Part shown: piece by piece, positions 8,868-18,522 of the stretch
Position numbering within the stretch: position 1 is the first letter of the stretch
Layout of the letters: every line of letters starts with the position of its first letter
DNA from: an uncultured Dehalococcoidia bacterium
GTDB lineage: Bacteria > Chloroflexota > Dehalococcoidia > Lucifugimonadales > CAJWER01
Direction: 5' to 3'
DNA length: 64,000 nucleotides
NCBI GenBank assembly: GCA_958296115.1
Contig: OY282442.1
Location: 2,772,943-2,836,942, forward strand
Translations under genes and position numbers: made by a program
Notes under the pieces: model-generated
What the model saw: only the letters and a program-made list of their open reading frames with translations
Told to the model about the DNA's origin: nothing
The model's database searches: none

Positions 8868-9633
8868 CGCGGGGCGGCTCGAAGGCAAGGTATGCGTCGT
8901 AACCGGCGGCGGCTCTGGCATCGGCCGGGCCGTGTGCCTGCTGTTCGCGCAGGAAGGGGCGGCGGTCGTAGCCGCGGACGTGAACGCGGAGTCGGCGGAG
9001 CGGACGGCGGAGGCGATACTCTCCCAGGACGGGCGTGGGACGGCTATGGAAGTGGACGTGTCACAGGCCGAGAGTGTGCGGCGCATGGTCGAATCGACAG
9101 TCGAAGAGCTTGGGCGGATCGACGTGCTGGTCAACAACGCCGGGTTCGGATTCGCCGCCACCGTGGTGGAGACCGAGGAGGCCGACTGGGACCGCCTCAT
9201 GTCCGTGAACCTCAAGGGAGTCTATCTCGGCTGCAAGTACACGGTGCCGGTGATGATTCGGCAGGGCGGCGGCTCCATCGTCAACACCGCGTCGGCGGCC
9301 GGGCTCGTTGGCGTGCCCGACAGGGCCGCGTACTGCGCCTCGAAGGGCGGCGTCATCGCCATGACCAGGGCGATGGCGCTGGACCACGTCGGCGACGGTA
9401 TCCGCGTCAACTGCATCGCGCCTGGGTCCGTCGAGTCGCCGTATTTCGACGATATATTCGCCAGAGCCGAAGACCCGGCGGCACTCAGGAGGCAGATGGA
9501 GAGCCGCCATCCCATCGGACGGCTCGGCGCCCCCGCCGAGATCGCCCAGGGCATCCTGTACCTGGCATCCGACGATTCGTCCTTCGTTACCGGCTCCGCG
9601 CTGAGCGTGGACGGCGGGATGACGGCGCATTGA
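8857..9633 (+). CDS. Short-chain dehydrogenase/reductase (FabG-like SDR)
   Basis: A 258-residue classical SDR. The cofactor motif TGGGSGIG sits at residues about 16-23, the structural NNAG at about 90, the catalytic serine in NTASAAG, and the YxxxK pair in YCASKGG. The end [18 protein letters not shown] is the typical C-terminal segment. It overlaps the acyl-CoA dehydrogenase-like gene by 11 bases, and its stop overlaps the start of a second SDR, so the three are probably translated together. The oxidised or reduced alcohol is unknown. Confidence 0.92.
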   Translation: MSNDAGRLEGKVCVVTGGGSGIGRAVCLLFAQEGAAVVAADVNAESAERTAEAILSQDGRGTAMEVDVSQAESVRRMVESTVEELGRIDVLVNNAGFGFAATVVETEEADWDRLMSVNLKGVYLGCKYTVPVMIRQGGGSIVNTASAAGLVGVPDRAAYCASKGGVIAMTRAMALDHVGDGIRVNCIAPGSVESPYFDDIFARAEDPAALRRQMESRHPIGRLGAPAEIAQGILYLASDDSSFVTGSALSVDGGMTAH

Positions 9634-10379
9634 GACTTGGAGGCAAGGTTGCCCTGATTAGCGGCGGCGCGCGGGGGATGGGCGCCGCAGAGGCGCGGCT
9701 GTTCGCCAAGGAGGGCGCGAGGGTCGCAATCGGCGACGTCTTGGAGCGAGAGGGCCGCGAAGCCGCGGCCGAGATCGCGGCGGCGGGCGGAGAGGCCATG
9801 TTCATAGGGATGGACGTAACGAGCCCCTCCGATTGGGATAGGGCGGTCGAATCCGTCGCGTCCAGGTTCGGCAGGCTGAACGTACTGGTCAACAACGCGG
9901 CGATATACCTGCGCGGCCTCGTCGAGGAGACGGCGCCGGAGGACTGGGACCGCGTGATGGAGGTGAACGCGAAGGGCCCGTTCCTCGGCACGCGGGCCGC
10001 GATTCCGGCCATGCGAGAGTCGGGCGGCGGCTCCATCGTCAACATATCGTCCTTCAACAGCCTGGTCGGCACGACCACTTCCACGGCCTATAACGCATCC
10101 AAGGCCGCGGCGCGCCTGCTCACCAAGTCCACCGCGGTCCAGTACGCAAAGGACGGCATCCGCGCGAACGCAATCCACCCCGGGCCAGTATGGACTGCGA
10201 TGTTCACGTCGGGCTTCCCGGACACCGAGTCCATCGAGCGGCGCCGCGCTCAGGCGCCGTTGGGCAGGATAGGGACAGTCGAGGACGTGGCATACGGGGC
10301 GCTGTTCCTCGCGTCGGATGAATCTTCGTACATCACCGGCAGCGACCTGGTGATAGACGGCGGCTGGACGGCCCAATAG
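9630..10379 (+). CDS. Short-chain dehydrogenase/reductase (second SDR of the operon)
   Basis: Start taken as the TTG at 9630, which overlaps the preceding stop as TTGA and gives a protein starting (M)[12 protein letters not shown] with the Rossmann strand in place; no ATG fits. The 249 residues show SGGARGMG (cofactor), NNAA, NISSFNS (catalytic serine) and YNASKAA (Y and K), ending [15 protein letters not shown]. The frame is open further upstream only inside the first SDR. Likely works with its neighbours on the same substrate class. Confidence 0.9.
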   Translation: MRLGGKVALISGGARGMGAAEARLFAKEGARVAIGDVLEREGREAAAEIAAAGGEAMFIGMDVTSPSDWDRAVESVASRFGRLNVLVNNAAIYLRGLVEETAPEDWDRVMEVNAKGPFLGTRAAIPAMRESGGGSIVNISSFNSLVGTTTSTAYNASKAAARLLTKSTAVQYAKDGIRANAIHPGPVWTAMFTSGFPDTESIERRRAQAPLGRIGTVEDVAYGALFLASDESSYITGSDLVIDGGWTAQ

Positions 10380-10409
10380 ACCGCATCCCTTCTTACACCG
10401 CGCCAGCCC

Positions 10410-11609
10410 TCACAGCCAGCGGAGACGCTTGGAGCGGGCCTTTTCGGATGTGCCGACGCGGATGCCGCGGTCGCTCAGGGCGCGTTCGACCAGCTCGTTG
10501 AAGTAGCGCCGGTCCGCCCCGGTGATGACCGCCTTCTCATGAGCCTCCATCAGGGACACGGGGTAGCCTCGGCCCCTCTCGGCCTGGTCGAGAATCAGCG
10601 AATGAGCGAGACCGAGGGCCGCCTCGTCGCGCGATGTCCAAGAGGGGACCTCGACCCGCGCAATCTCTTCGCCCACGTCCATGTAGAAGAAGTCAATCTC
10701 GTTGCCATGGTAATGATTTGCGATGATCCTGGACGACGTGGTGAACAACCCGGACCGCTCGCCCGCATCCAGCCGCTCGGAGAATATCGCCCGGTCCGTA
10801 ATTCCCCCGACGCACCTGCCGCACGTCTCCGGGGCCGCCACGCAGGGAACGGACGGATCGGCGCGGTCGCATACGGAGTAGCGCAGGGCGGCGGCCGCCT
10901 CGGAGTATCCTGGCATACTCACGTATCCCGCCAGCGCCAGGGGCCGCTCCTCGGCCAGCAGGCGCAGCTCTTCGAGGGCGCTCGCGAACCCGTTCTCGAC
11001 CAGCTCCCGGGCCACGAAGTCGCCGTAACCCCTGCCCACCAGTCCCAGCATTACGAGCGGGCCATCCACGAGGGCCAGCGTAGGGGTGTCAGCGGGCAGG
11101 GACCGCACGACCTCCACCAGCCGGCGCATCTCCTCCACATTCCGCTTCGCGCCCAGCACGGCGCCTTCTATCCTTTGCTCGCCGCCGCCGTCCGGGTCGC
11201 GGATGACCATATCGTCCACGCTCGCGTACAGCTGCGCCCGCCCCTCTAGCTCTGCCTGCGCGGGCTTGCCGTAGGTCAGGGAGACCGAGCCCGTGTTTAT
11301 GAGGAAGCAGCGCGCCGCCAGGTGGCGGTCAACGTCTATGTGCGACCCGTCTACTGCGGCGACCGCGAATCCGTCCGGGGCAGGCGGGGCGGAATGGGCG
11401 GCGGACGGCGGCTCCCGCACATCCGGCGCGTCCAGCCCGAATTCGCCCCGGCTCCGGCGCGCCGTGTACTCGTCGAGCGGAAAATCGCGGACCGCCTCCA
11501 GCGCGTTCGAGATTCGCCGCTGGTACACGTCCTGCTGCGAGCGCAGGTCCTCGGCCATACCCTCGATCTGCGAGGCTGTATCTACGAAATCAAGCGGCAT
11601 CTCATGCAC
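10410..11609 (-). CDS. NurA-domain protein (putative 5'-3' nuclease)
   Basis: A 399-residue protein. The first about 75 residues look helical, followed by a NurA-like fold: [14 protein letters not shown] carries the first metal-binding aspartate, [11 protein letters not shown] the second acidic strand, and the last part [17 protein letters not shown] resembles the closing motif with histidine and lysine. NurA works with the HerA translocase in DNA end processing in archaea and some bacteria; no herA is present here. Convergent with the SDR gene, 30 bases apart. Immediately upstream on the same strand are an unknown gene and selB. Confidence 0.75.
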   Translation of the reverse strand: MHEMPLDFVDTASQIEGMAEDLRSQQDVYQRRISNALEAVRDFPLDEYTARRSRGEFGLDAPDVREPPSAAHSAPPAPDGFAVAAVDGSHIDVDRHLAARCFLINTGSVSLTYGKPAQAELEGRAQLYASVDDMVIRDPDGGGEQRIEGAVLGAKRNVEEMRRLVEVVRSLPADTPTLALVDGPLVMLGLVGRGYGDFVARELVENGFASALEELRLLAEERPLALAGYVSMPGYSEAAAALRYSVCDRADPSVPCVAAPETCGRCVGGITDRAIFSERLDAGERSGLFTTSSRIIANHYHGNEIDFFYMDVGEEIARVEVPSWTSRDEAALGLAHSLILDQAERGRGYPVSLMEAHEKAVITGADRRYFNELVERALSDRGIRVGTSEKARSKRLRWL

Positions 11610-11622
11610 CGGCGGCCATGGC

Positions 11623-12123
11623 TCAGCCTATCTCCAGCCTGTCGCCCTCTATCTCCAACCTGCGCTCTCTGAATATCAAGGCGGCCTTGGGGGCGCGGCG
11701 AAGCTCCGCGTACACCTGGTCCATCCGGCGCGTTACGCCCGAATCCGGGTCATGAGACGACCTGCGCGAGGCGCCTCCCCACAAGCTGCGCTGGGGCAGG
11801 CTCATCACGAACGAGCCGAGCCGGTCCAGGAAGGAGCCGAACGTTCGCGCCGACAGATCCGCCATCGGCTCGCCATTCAGCGGGTCTTTGAAGACGAAGG
11901 ACATACTGACAGAGCCGTCCGCCTCTAGCCTCCGTATCACAAGCGACGGCTGAGGGCGGGCGTCCATATGCTCTCTCGCGCCCTCTGTGTTCAGCGCCAC
12001 CTCTCTCATGGCCGCCTGCAGGGTTCGCAGCAGCGACGACATGTACGACACCGAGACCTCTACCAAGCCTATCTCGATTGTCAGGGCGTAATCGGCTGCC
12101 CCACGCTCCGGTTCCTCTGCCAT
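11623..12123 (-). CDS. Hypothetical protein between selB and the NurA-domain gene
   Basis: A 166-residue protein that I do not recognise. It has no signal peptide or clear membrane segment. The N-terminal half (about 12-45) could form a helix after a short strand (YALTIEIGLVEVSVSYM), and the middle has alternating strand-like stretches (PSLVIRRLEADGSVSMSFVF). It begins 8 bases after the selB stop and ends 13 bases before the NurA-domain start, so the three are probably one transcript. A small accessory factor of the NurA protein is possible but only inferred from position. Confidence 0.7.
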   Translation of the reverse strand: MAEEPERGAADYALTIEIGLVEVSVSYMSSLLRTLQAAMREVALNTEGAREHMDARPQPSLVIRRLEADGSVSMSFVFKDPLNGEPMADLSARTFGSFLDRLGSFVMSLPQRSLWGGASRRSSHDPDSGVTRRMDQVYAELRRAPKAALIFRERRLEIEGDRLEIG

Positions 12124-12130
12124 TGCTCAC

Positions 12131-13987
12131 CTACCGCAGCACGCGGGCATCGCCCACCCGCCGGGTGACGCGCCGCTGGTCCAGGTAGTCCATCAACGCC
12201 AGCGAGTACTTCCGGCTCGCCCCGAACATGTCGCGCACGTCCGCGACGGTTACCTCGCCCGCCTCGTGAATTCTCGCCCGGACCGCCTCCACCATCTCGT
12301 TGTAGGCGGAGGTCTCGAATACCACGCTGTCGCTCACCCTGGTAACCCTGCCGTCCTGGACCAGCAGCGCGAGAAGCTCGGGATCGATGGGCCTGTCCGT
12401 CGGCGGAGAGTATGGGTCGGAGCGCAGCAAGTCCAGGTAGGCGTCTATCTCCCGCCGCTGCGTTTCCGAAACGGCCGGGGCGTGTCCGGGCCGCCTGACC
12501 ACCGGGCCCTCCTCCACGAGCGCCCCGTCGGCCTCGAGGCGGGGCAGCGCCCGCCCAAACACGGCCGCCTTCATTCCCAGCCGGCTCCGCAGCTCCTCCT
12601 TGGGCGCTCCCTTGCGCAGCGGCAGCTGTGAGTGAAAGCCATCCAGAAATGCCCGGGCCCTCGACGACAGGGCCGCCCATCCCGCCGCCGTGTAGACGAC
12701 GGTCCCGGGCCCGATGTCGCCCAGCGCGACGACCAGCCGCTCACCGGCCATCTCTCGAATCTCCGACCGGACGGAGCGAGGGTCCATGTTCGCGCGCCTG
12801 GCCAGGTCGTCCATCTCGGCCGGCTCGGACGCCTCGACGCTCTTGAGCAGCACTTCCCTGTCCGAGCCCCGCTCCATTACCGCCAAGCGCTCCAGCAGCG
12901 GAGCATGATTGCGGCGATGCCGCTTCGCGTGGGGGTCCACGACGTTGCCGCCTCCCAGCGTGGCATGGTTGGACCGCAGCACGAAATAGTCGCCCTTCAC
13001 CACCGCCTGCGGCTGCTCGAACTTGATCTGCGCCCACGCGGACTCCCCCGGTTCGGCCCTGTCCCTGTCCAGCAGCCTCACGCGGGCCACTGTCTCGCCA
13101 CTGCCCACGTGGACCGTGGCGAACATGTTGTGCCTGATCGGCCGGGCCGCCCCCGGAATGACCTTCAGCCGAACATCCATCGCGGTGGAGGCCTCGAGCC
13201 ATCCGGAGACCGTGAGCACGTCGCCACGGGCCACGCCGCTCTGGGCCACGCCGGCCAGGTTGGCGGCGACCCGGTTGCCCGGCCCGACCATGTCCAATCT
13301 GCGCTTGTGGGATTGGAGACCCCGGACGCGGCTCCTGCGTCCCGTGGGCACGAGCTCGACGTTCTGGCCGACTGCCAGGCTGCCGTCCACGAGTGTCCCG
13401 GTTACCACCGTGCCGAAGCCCGCCATGACGAACGAGCGGTCCACGGCCATGCGAGGACGGCCCATGTCCTTTCGCGGCTCGGTCTCGTCCAGCCTGGCTT
13501 CGATCGCCGCCGCAAGCTCGGTCACGCCCTCGCCGCTCACGCCCGATACCGCCAGCATGGGCGACCCCTCCAGGGAGGCGCCGTCCAGGAGGTCTGCCAC
13601 GTCGGCCCTCACCAATTCCATCCACTCGTCATCCACGAGGTCGCTCTTGGTGATAGCCACGAGGCCGCTTCGGACCTGCAGCAGGTCGAGGATAGCGGCG
13701 TGCTCCCGCGTTTGGGGCATCACCGATTCGTCCGCGGCCACGACCAGCAAGGCTAGGTCTATGCCGCCGACGCCAGCCAGCATGTTGTTGACGAAGCGCT
13801 CGTGGCCCGGCACGTCCACGATGCTAACCTCGTTGCCACCGGGCAGCTTCAGCCAGGCAAATCCCAGGTCGATAGTCATGCCCCGCTCCTTCTCTTCGCG
13901 GAGCCGGTCAGGGTCTATCCCCGTCAGCCTCTCGACGAGGGTGGACTTGCCGTGGTCGACGTGCCCTGCTGTGCCAATGACGAACAT
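12131..13987 (-). CDS. selB: Selenocysteine-specific translation elongation factor SelB
   Basis: A 618-residue GTPase. G1 is [12 protein letters not shown] at residues about 5-16, G3 is DVPGHERF, and G4 is TKSD. The GTPase is followed by EF-Tu-like domains 2 and 3 and then a C-terminal half with winged-helix repeats (for example the terminal [28 protein letters not shown]), the part that binds the SECIS RNA element. SelB delivers Sec-tRNA to in-frame UGA codons. Length matches bacterial SelB. No selA, selD or tRNA-Sec is seen in this window, so the rest of the pathway must lie elsewhere. Confidence 0.93.
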   Translation of the reverse strand: MFVIGTAGHVDHGKSTLVERLTGIDPDRLREEKERGMTIDLGFAWLKLPGGNEVSIVDVPGHERFVNNMLAGVGGIDLALLVVAADESVMPQTREHAAILDLLQVRSGLVAITKSDLVDDEWMELVRADVADLLDGASLEGSPMLAVSGVSGEGVTELAAAIEARLDETEPRKDMGRPRMAVDRSFVMAGFGTVVTGTLVDGSLAVGQNVELVPTGRRSRVRGLQSHKRRLDMVGPGNRVAANLAGVAQSGVARGDVLTVSGWLEASTAMDVRLKVIPGAARPIRHNMFATVHVGSGETVARVRLLDRDRAEPGESAWAQIKFEQPQAVVKGDYFVLRSNHATLGGGNVVDPHAKRHRRNHAPLLERLAVMERGSDREVLLKSVEASEPAEMDDLARRANMDPRSVRSEIREMAGERLVVALGDIGPGTVVYTAAGWAALSSRARAFLDGFHSQLPLRKGAPKEELRSRLGMKAAVFGRALPRLEADGALVEEGPVVRRPGHAPAVSETQRREIDAYLDLLRSDPYSPPTDRPIDPELLALLVQDGRVTRVSDSVVFETSAYNEMVEAVRARIHEAGEVTVADVRDMFGASRKYSLALMDYLDQRRVTRRVGDARVLR

Positions 13988-14035
13988 GGTGAATTAGGGT
14001 GATTCTACACCAAGCCTCGCTTCCCAATCATCCCA

Positions 14036-14133
14036 ATCATCCTCACCCCTAACGCTCTCCCATCAAGGGAGAGGGTATAAAGCGGGACTGCCTACCTGTC
14101 ATAATCAAATGACGGAGTACTAAATTGAAGCAG
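14036..14133 (-). repeat. Dispersed palindromic repeat, reverse copy
   Basis: Read on the minus strand this gives AGGCAGTCCCGC, then CCCTCTCCC, TTGAT and GGGAGAG, then TTAGGGGTGAGG, the same order as copy A at 2278. Next to it, on the plus strand, GTACTAAATTGAAGCAG resembles the tail of the family. It fills most of the gap between selB and hemW; no gene is visible there. Confidence 0.75.
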
Positions 14134-14173
14134 GCTCCCAATCACGTGAATCACGGTTCAGGACGACTCTCCC

Positions 14174-15349
14174 CTAGAAGAACCGTGAGAAGACCTCGTT
14201 CCCAAGCAATCGGCCGCGGGGCGTCAGCCTGATAGCCCCGCCGCTCACCTCCAGCAATCCATCGTCGGCAAGCCCGCCAATTACCTCTCCGTATATATCC
14301 GCCGGCGCCGCCCCAAATCGGCTTGCGAAACACGCCGCGTCAATCCCCGTATCGAGGCGCAGTCCCATCATCATCGTCTCCGCCATCTCCAACTCCCCGC
14401 TCACCTCCTCCACCCCTTCCACCACTGGCGCTCCGGCCATCCCCCCTTCACTGCCCCGTAGGGGCGGGTTTGGGACGTTCATCCTGCGGATGTACTCCCT
14501 CGGCGACCTGATATTGCGGAATCGCCGCCCGTGGAGATAGGAGTGCGCTCCCGGCCCGACGCCCAGGAACGGGGCGTTGCGCCAGTACGCCAGGTTGTGG
14601 CGGCTCTCCATGCCCGGCAGCGACCAGTTCGAGATCTCGTAGTGGCGGTACCCCGCGTCGGCGGCCTCCGCCTCGGCGAGCAGGTACATGTCCGCGGCAA
14701 GGTCCCCGTCCGGCTCCGCGAGCCGTCTAGCCGCCACGTCCCGCTCCATCGGCGTTCCGCCCTCGAGGGTTAGGCAGTACATCGAGACATGGCTCGGCCC
14801 AACGTCCAGCGCAGCGGCCAAGGTCTCGCCCCACTGCTCCACCGTCTGACCCGGCAGCCCGTACATCAGGTCTATGCTGACGTTGCCGAACCCAGCCTGC
14901 CGCGCCGCCCGGTATGCCATCAGGGCTTCGTCCGCTGAATGGCGTCGGCCCAGCAGCCGGAGCAGACCGTCGTCCAGGCTCTGAACGCCGATGCTCAGGC
15001 GGTTGACCCCAGTGTCCAAGAACGAGGCAAGCTTCTCGAGCGTAAGGTCGTCCGGATTCGCTTCCAGCGTAACCTCCACGCCGTCCACGAGGTTGAACGC
15101 TCCCTTTATGGTATTGAGCAGCGCGTCAACGCTACCCACCGGCAGGTAGGACGGCGTGCCCCCGCCGAAGAAGACCGTCGAGACGCCAGGGCCTCCCAAC
15201 AGCCTGCCCCAGAGCTCGATCTCCGCACGCAGCGCCCCAAGATACGGCGCTATCAGCGTCTCGATGCCCGCGTAGGTATTGAAGTCGCAGTAAGGGCACT
15301 TCACAGCGCAGAACGGAATATGAACGTACAGGGCGCTAGGCTCGCTCAT
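14174..15349 (-). CDS. hemW: Radical SAM heme chaperone HemW (HemN-like)
   Basis: A 391-residue radical SAM protein starting MSEPSALYVHIPFC. The cluster motif is CAVKCPYCDF, where the residue after the third cysteine pair is F rather than the cysteine typical of true coproporphyrinogen III dehydrogenase HemN, which favours HemW. FFGGGTPSYL, GVQSLDD and SIDLMYGLPGQT are family landmarks, and a C-terminal HemN domain follows. HemW inserts heme into respiratory proteins. A TATCCT hexamer seven bases upstream of the ATG suggests a leaderless message, divergent from the small zincin gene. Confidence 0.92.
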   Translation of the reverse strand: MSEPSALYVHIPFCAVKCPYCDFNTYAGIETLIAPYLGALRAEIELWGRLLGGPGVSTVFFGGGTPSYLPVGSVDALLNTIKGAFNLVDGVEVTLEANPDDLTLEKLASFLDTGVNRLSIGVQSLDDGLLRLLGRRHSADEALMAYRAARQAGFGNVSIDLMYGLPGQTVEQWGETLAAALDVGPSHVSMYCLTLEGGTPMERDVAARRLAEPDGDLAADMYLLAEAEAADAGYRHYEISNWSLPGMESRHNLAYWRNAPFLGVGPGAHSYLHGRRFRNIRSPREYIRRMNVPNPPLRGSEGGMAGAPVVEGVEEVSGELEMAETMMMGLRLDTGIDAACFASRFGAAPADIYGEVIGGLADDGLLEVSGGAIRLTPRGRLLGNEVFSRFF

Positions 15350-15382
15350 GCGTGATAGGATACACCCACGCCAAGTTTCTGT

Positions 15383-15388
15383 TATATT
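15383..15388 (+). promoter_or_regulatory. -10 element for the zincin gene (leaderless)
   Basis: TATATT ends only six bases before the ATG at 15395, so transcription would begin at or next to the start codon. No Shine-Dalgarno sequence precedes this ATG, in agreement with a leaderless message. No clear -35 is visible. Confidence 0.45.
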
Positions 15389-15394
15389 ATCGGC

Positions 15395-15760
15395 ATGGAG
15401 CGGTCACACTTCGAACGGCTGGCGCTGGAGGCCCTCCAGCAGATACCGGACGACCTGAGGGCGTTCCTCGACAACGTGGACATCGTAGTCGAGGATTGGC
15501 CGGCTCAGGACCAGCTCGCAGGACACCTCATAGGCGAGGATGAATACCTGCTGGGGCTCTACGAGGGCGTGCCGTTGACCGAGAGGCACGAGTACGGCAT
15601 GGTGCTGCCCGACAAGATCACCCTGTTCCAAGAGCCTATCGAGGCTGTTTGCTCCAGCAGAGACGAAGTGATCGAGCAGATCAGGCAGACTGTGGAACAC
15701 GAAGTCGCCCACCATTTCGGCATAGACGACGACCGGCTCCACGAGTTGGGCGCGGGCTAG
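15395..15760 (+). CDS. Small zincin-like metallopeptidase family protein
   Basis: A 121-residue protein of the short zincin family (PF06262 type). It has a conserved acidic start (RLALEALQQIPDDLRAFLDNV), the segment LLGLYEGVPL, KITLFQEPI, and at the end the metalloprotease motif HEVAHHFGIDDDRL (HExxH with the downstream D). Proteolytic activity of this family is assumed from the motif. It is separated from HemW by a 45-base divergent promoter region and from the GLUG protein by 18 bases. Confidence 0.88.
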   Translation: MERSHFERLALEALQQIPDDLRAFLDNVDIVVEDWPAQDQLAGHLIGEDEYLLGLYEGVPLTERHEYGMVLPDKITLFQEPIEAVCSSRDEVIEQIRQTVEHEVAHHFGIDDDRLHELGAG

Positions 15761-15778
15761 GCAAGCAAGGAGAAGTAG

Positions 15779-17674
15779 ATGAAGAAGAGCATTGCGCGCA
15801 TATCTACATTGGCGCTGGCAGGGATGCTGGCGGCTGCCATCGCGGGGCTGAGCTGCGGCTATGGGCGGGCGGACGACAACGACGTAGACGATGACGGGCT
15901 CATCGAAATCTCGAACCTAGAGCAGTTGAACGCCGTCCGCTGGGACCTGGACGGCAACGGCGTGGTGGACGACCCTGCGGACGCAGACGCCCATGGCGCG
16001 GCATTCCCGGCCCGCGGCCCTGGGATGGGGTGCCCGGACAGCGGCTGCTTGGGCTATGAGCTGGCGCGAAGCCTTGACTTCGACAACGGCGCCAGCTACG
16101 CATCCGGCGAGGTCAGCGCAGAATGGACTTCGGGGGCCGGCTGGCTGCCCATCGGCGGCAGCGGCGACCCTTTCGCAGGCGTATTCGACGGCGGAGGCAA
16201 CACCATAGCCAACCTGTTCATGGACCGTCCCGATAGGAGCCACGCCGGGAACAACGCCGGCCTGTTCGGGGGAGCGTCAGGCGAGGTTCGTAAGGTTGGC
16301 GTGGTGGATGTCCAGGTAAAGGCTGGAAATGACGTGGGCGGCTTGGTTGGATTCAACTTTGGCGCAATCAGCGAGAGCTACATGACAGGCAATGTGTCCG
16401 GATTCAGAGATTCCGGGGGCCTTGCCGGCATCAACCATGGCGCTATCAGCCGAAGTTACGCCGAGGGCGAGGTGTCCGGCAAGGCCAACGTTGGAGGAGG
16501 CCTGGTTGCGGTCAACTATGGCTCGATAAGCGACAGCTACTTCAAGGGCAAGGCGTCTGTTGGAACAGCCAGGGTTGCCGGAGGACTGGCCGCCCTCAAC
16601 TTTGGTGAGATCAGCGGCAGCTACGCCGAGGGCGAGATCTCAGGCAGCGACCTTGTTGGTGGATTGGTCGGCCTCAACCAGGGGCCCATCAGCGGCAGCT
16701 ACGCGAACGGCGTGGTGTCGGGGCAGGGCGACGACATCGGCGGGCTGGCTGGGGTCAACTACGACCAGATTAGCGACAGCTATAGCGCGGCGAAAGTGTC
16801 CGGCAGGCATCGTATCGGCGGGCTGATTGGAATCAACCGCAGCAGCGGCGCAATCGGCGCAAGCTACGCCACGGGCGAGGTGTCCGGGGACATTGGGGCC
16901 GGCGGGCTGGCCGGATGGAACGACGGAACCATAAGCGCAAGCTACTCGACCGGAAACATATTGGGCATTGACAACAGCGGCGGGCTGGTCGGGAGAAACA
17001 ACGGCGTCATCAGCGCGAGCTATGCCGCGGGCGACGTGTCCGCCAACCATCGCGTCGGCGGGCTGGTTGGCAACAACGACAAGTCCGGAACTATCAGCGC
17101 AAGCTACTCCACAGGCCCCGTAAGCGGGAACGATGACAGCGGCGGGCTGGTGGGCGAGAACCAGGGCCTAATCAGCGCAAGCTATGCCACTGGCGACGTG
17201 TCCGGCGAAAGGGACTCCGGCGGACTGGTCGGCGAGAACCTCAAAGACCGGGGCGTTGGCACTATCAGTGCAAGCTACGCCAAGGGCAGGGTGGCCGGCA
17301 AGTTCGGGGCCGGTGGGCTGGTCGGGTGGAACAACGGCGCAATCAGGGCGAGCTATGCCACTGGGAGGGTGTCCGGCGAAAGGGATGTCGGAGGGCTGGT
17401 CGGGGAGAACGAGAACGCCGACTCAATTAGCGCAAACTATTGGGATACCGAGACATCCGGCCAGGCGTCGGCGGTGGGCTATGGGCCGTCCTCCGGTTCC
17501 GAAGGCAAGACCACAGCCGAATTGCAGTCGCCCGCGGGATACAGCGGCATATATGGATCCTGGAACCAGGACGGGGACTTCTGGGACTTCGGAGGCTCCG
17601 GCCAGTACCCGGCGCTCAAAGTGGACTTCGACGGTGACGGGACGGCGACATCGCAGGAGTTCGGCAGCCAGTAG
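15779..17674 (+). CDS. Exported GLUG-repeat protein
   Basis: A 631-residue protein with a signal peptide (MKKSIARISTLALAGMLAAA, ending near GLSCGYGRADD). After a DDNDVDDDGLIEISNLEQLNAVRWDLDG-like segment (calcium-rich, typical of bacterial GLUG proteins) there are about 14 units of roughly 25 residues from about 185 to 560, each GGLVGxNxGxISxSYATGxVSG. The end carries the usual closure ANYWDTETSG and GQYPALKVDFDGDG. No sortase or transmembrane anchor is visible at the C-terminus. GLUG proteins are adhesin- or protease-linked surface proteins; the function here is unknown. The coding DNA is highly repetitive. Confidence 0.87.
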   Translation: MKKSIARISTLALAGMLAAAIAGLSCGYGRADDNDVDDDGLIEISNLEQLNAVRWDLDGNGVVDDPADADAHGAAFPARGPGMGCPDSGCLGYELARSLDFDNGASYASGEVSAEWTSGAGWLPIGGSGDPFAGVFDGGGNTIANLFMDRPDRSHAGNNAGLFGGASGEVRKVGVVDVQVKAGNDVGGLVGFNFGAISESYMTGNVSGFRDSGGLAGINHGAISRSYAEGEVSGKANVGGGLVAVNYGSISDSYFKGKASVGTARVAGGLAALNFGEISGSYAEGEISGSDLVGGLVGLNQGPISGSYANGVVSGQGDDIGGLAGVNYDQISDSYSAAKVSGRHRIGGLIGINRSSGAIGASYATGEVSGDIGAGGLAGWNDGTISASYSTGNILGIDNSGGLVGRNNGVISASYAAGDVSANHRVGGLVGNNDKSGTISASYSTGPVSGNDDSGGLVGENQGLISASYATGDVSGERDSGGLVGENLKDRGVGTISASYAKGRVAGKFGAGGLVGWNNGAIRASYATGRVSGERDVGGLVGENENADSISANYWDTETSGQASAVGYGPSSGSEGKTTAELQSPAGYSGIYGSWNQDGDFWDFGGSGQYPALKVDFDGDGTATSQEFGSQ

Positions 17675-17705
17675 CCCCGAAGCCGCCACATACATCATCG
17701 AAGCG

Positions 17706-17728
17706 CCCTCTCCCTTGACGGGAGAGGG
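17706..17728. repeat. Partial dispersed repeat (hairpin core only)
   Basis: CCCTCTCCC, TTGAC, GGGAGAGGG form a perfect 9-bp stem identical to the core at 2318-2340. It lies between the convergent GLUG-protein and rpe genes and might help end transcription, but there is no T-run after it on the plus strand. Confidence 0.7.
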
Positions 17729-17847
17729 GATAAGAGGCGGGGGCTCACGGCGTGTCTCATGCAAAGCTAGAGGAGCGGTCTGCCACTTCGGTCAACAGCA
17801 AGCGCAAAATACGTACACACACCGCATCGGCGTACTCCGCCGCCCAG

Positions 17848-18522
17848 CTACCCGCGCATGGCCGCCGAGCGTATCTCGGCGATTGCCTCCGCCACGCCCC
17901 GGCCGACGCCGTAGATGGCAGAGCCCGCCACTAGGAAATCCGCTCCCGCCGACGCCGCCCTGCCCGCCGTCTGCGCGCTTATGCCGCCGTCCACTCCCAG
18001 CAAGGCGTGCAGGCCCCGCTCGTCGAGCATGGCTCTCATCCGCCGTATCTTGTCCACCATGCCCTCGATGAATGCCTGCCCCCCGTAGCCGGGGTTGACG
18101 GTCATCACCAGTACCGCGTCTAGGTCCGGCAGGACCTCCTCGACTGCCGAGGGCGGCGTAGCGGGGCTGAGGGCAACGCCCGCGTTCATCTCCGCCTCCT
18201 TCACCTGACGCACAACGCTGCGAAGATGAATGGGCGACTCGGCGTGGACAGTTACCAGATCCGCGCCCGCCTCGGCCAGCTCTTCGACGTACTTTCCGGG
18301 GTCCATCACCATCATGTGAACATCGAGCGGCAGGGAGGTTCGATTGCGTATCGCCTTGACTATCATTGGGCCGAACGTCAACGGCGGCACGAAGCGGCCG
18401 TCCATGACGTCGATGTGGATGTAGTCCGCCCCGCCGGCCTCGGCCTCCATCACCTGGTTGCCCAAGGTCGCGAAGTCCGCCGACAGGATCGACGGCGCTA
18501 TCTTGACGCGCCGCTCAGTCAT
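17848..18522 (-). CDS. rpe: Ribulose-phosphate 3-epimerase
   Basis: Start taken at the ATG at 18522 (MTERRVKIAPSILSADFATL), which overlaps the argH stop by eight bases (ATGACTGA); a longer in-frame start at 18543 would add seven unlike residues. The 224-residue TIM barrel has IAPSILSADF, HIDVMDGRFVPPLTFGP with the metal-binding H and D, DVHMMV, VMTVNPGYGGQAFI and DGGI. It interconverts ribulose 5-phosphate and xylulose 5-phosphate. Last gene of the arginine gene group on this strand. Confidence 0.95.
   Translation of the reverse strand: MTERRVKIAPSILSADFATLGNQVMEAEAGGADYIHIDVMDGRFVPPLTFGPMIVKAIRNRTSLPLDVHMMVMDPGKYVEELAEAGADLVTVHAESPIHLRSVVRQVKEAEMNAGVALSPATPPSAVEEVLPDLDAVLVMTVNPGYGGQAFIEGMVDKIRRMRAMLDERGLHALLGVDGGISAQTAGRAASAGADFLVAGSAIYGVGRGVAEAIAEIRSAAMRG

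Noticed and set aside
17706-17728. Perfect hairpin as an intrinsic terminator after the GLUG gene.
   Set aside because: No T-run on either side and the same hairpin recurs elsewhere as part of the repeat family.
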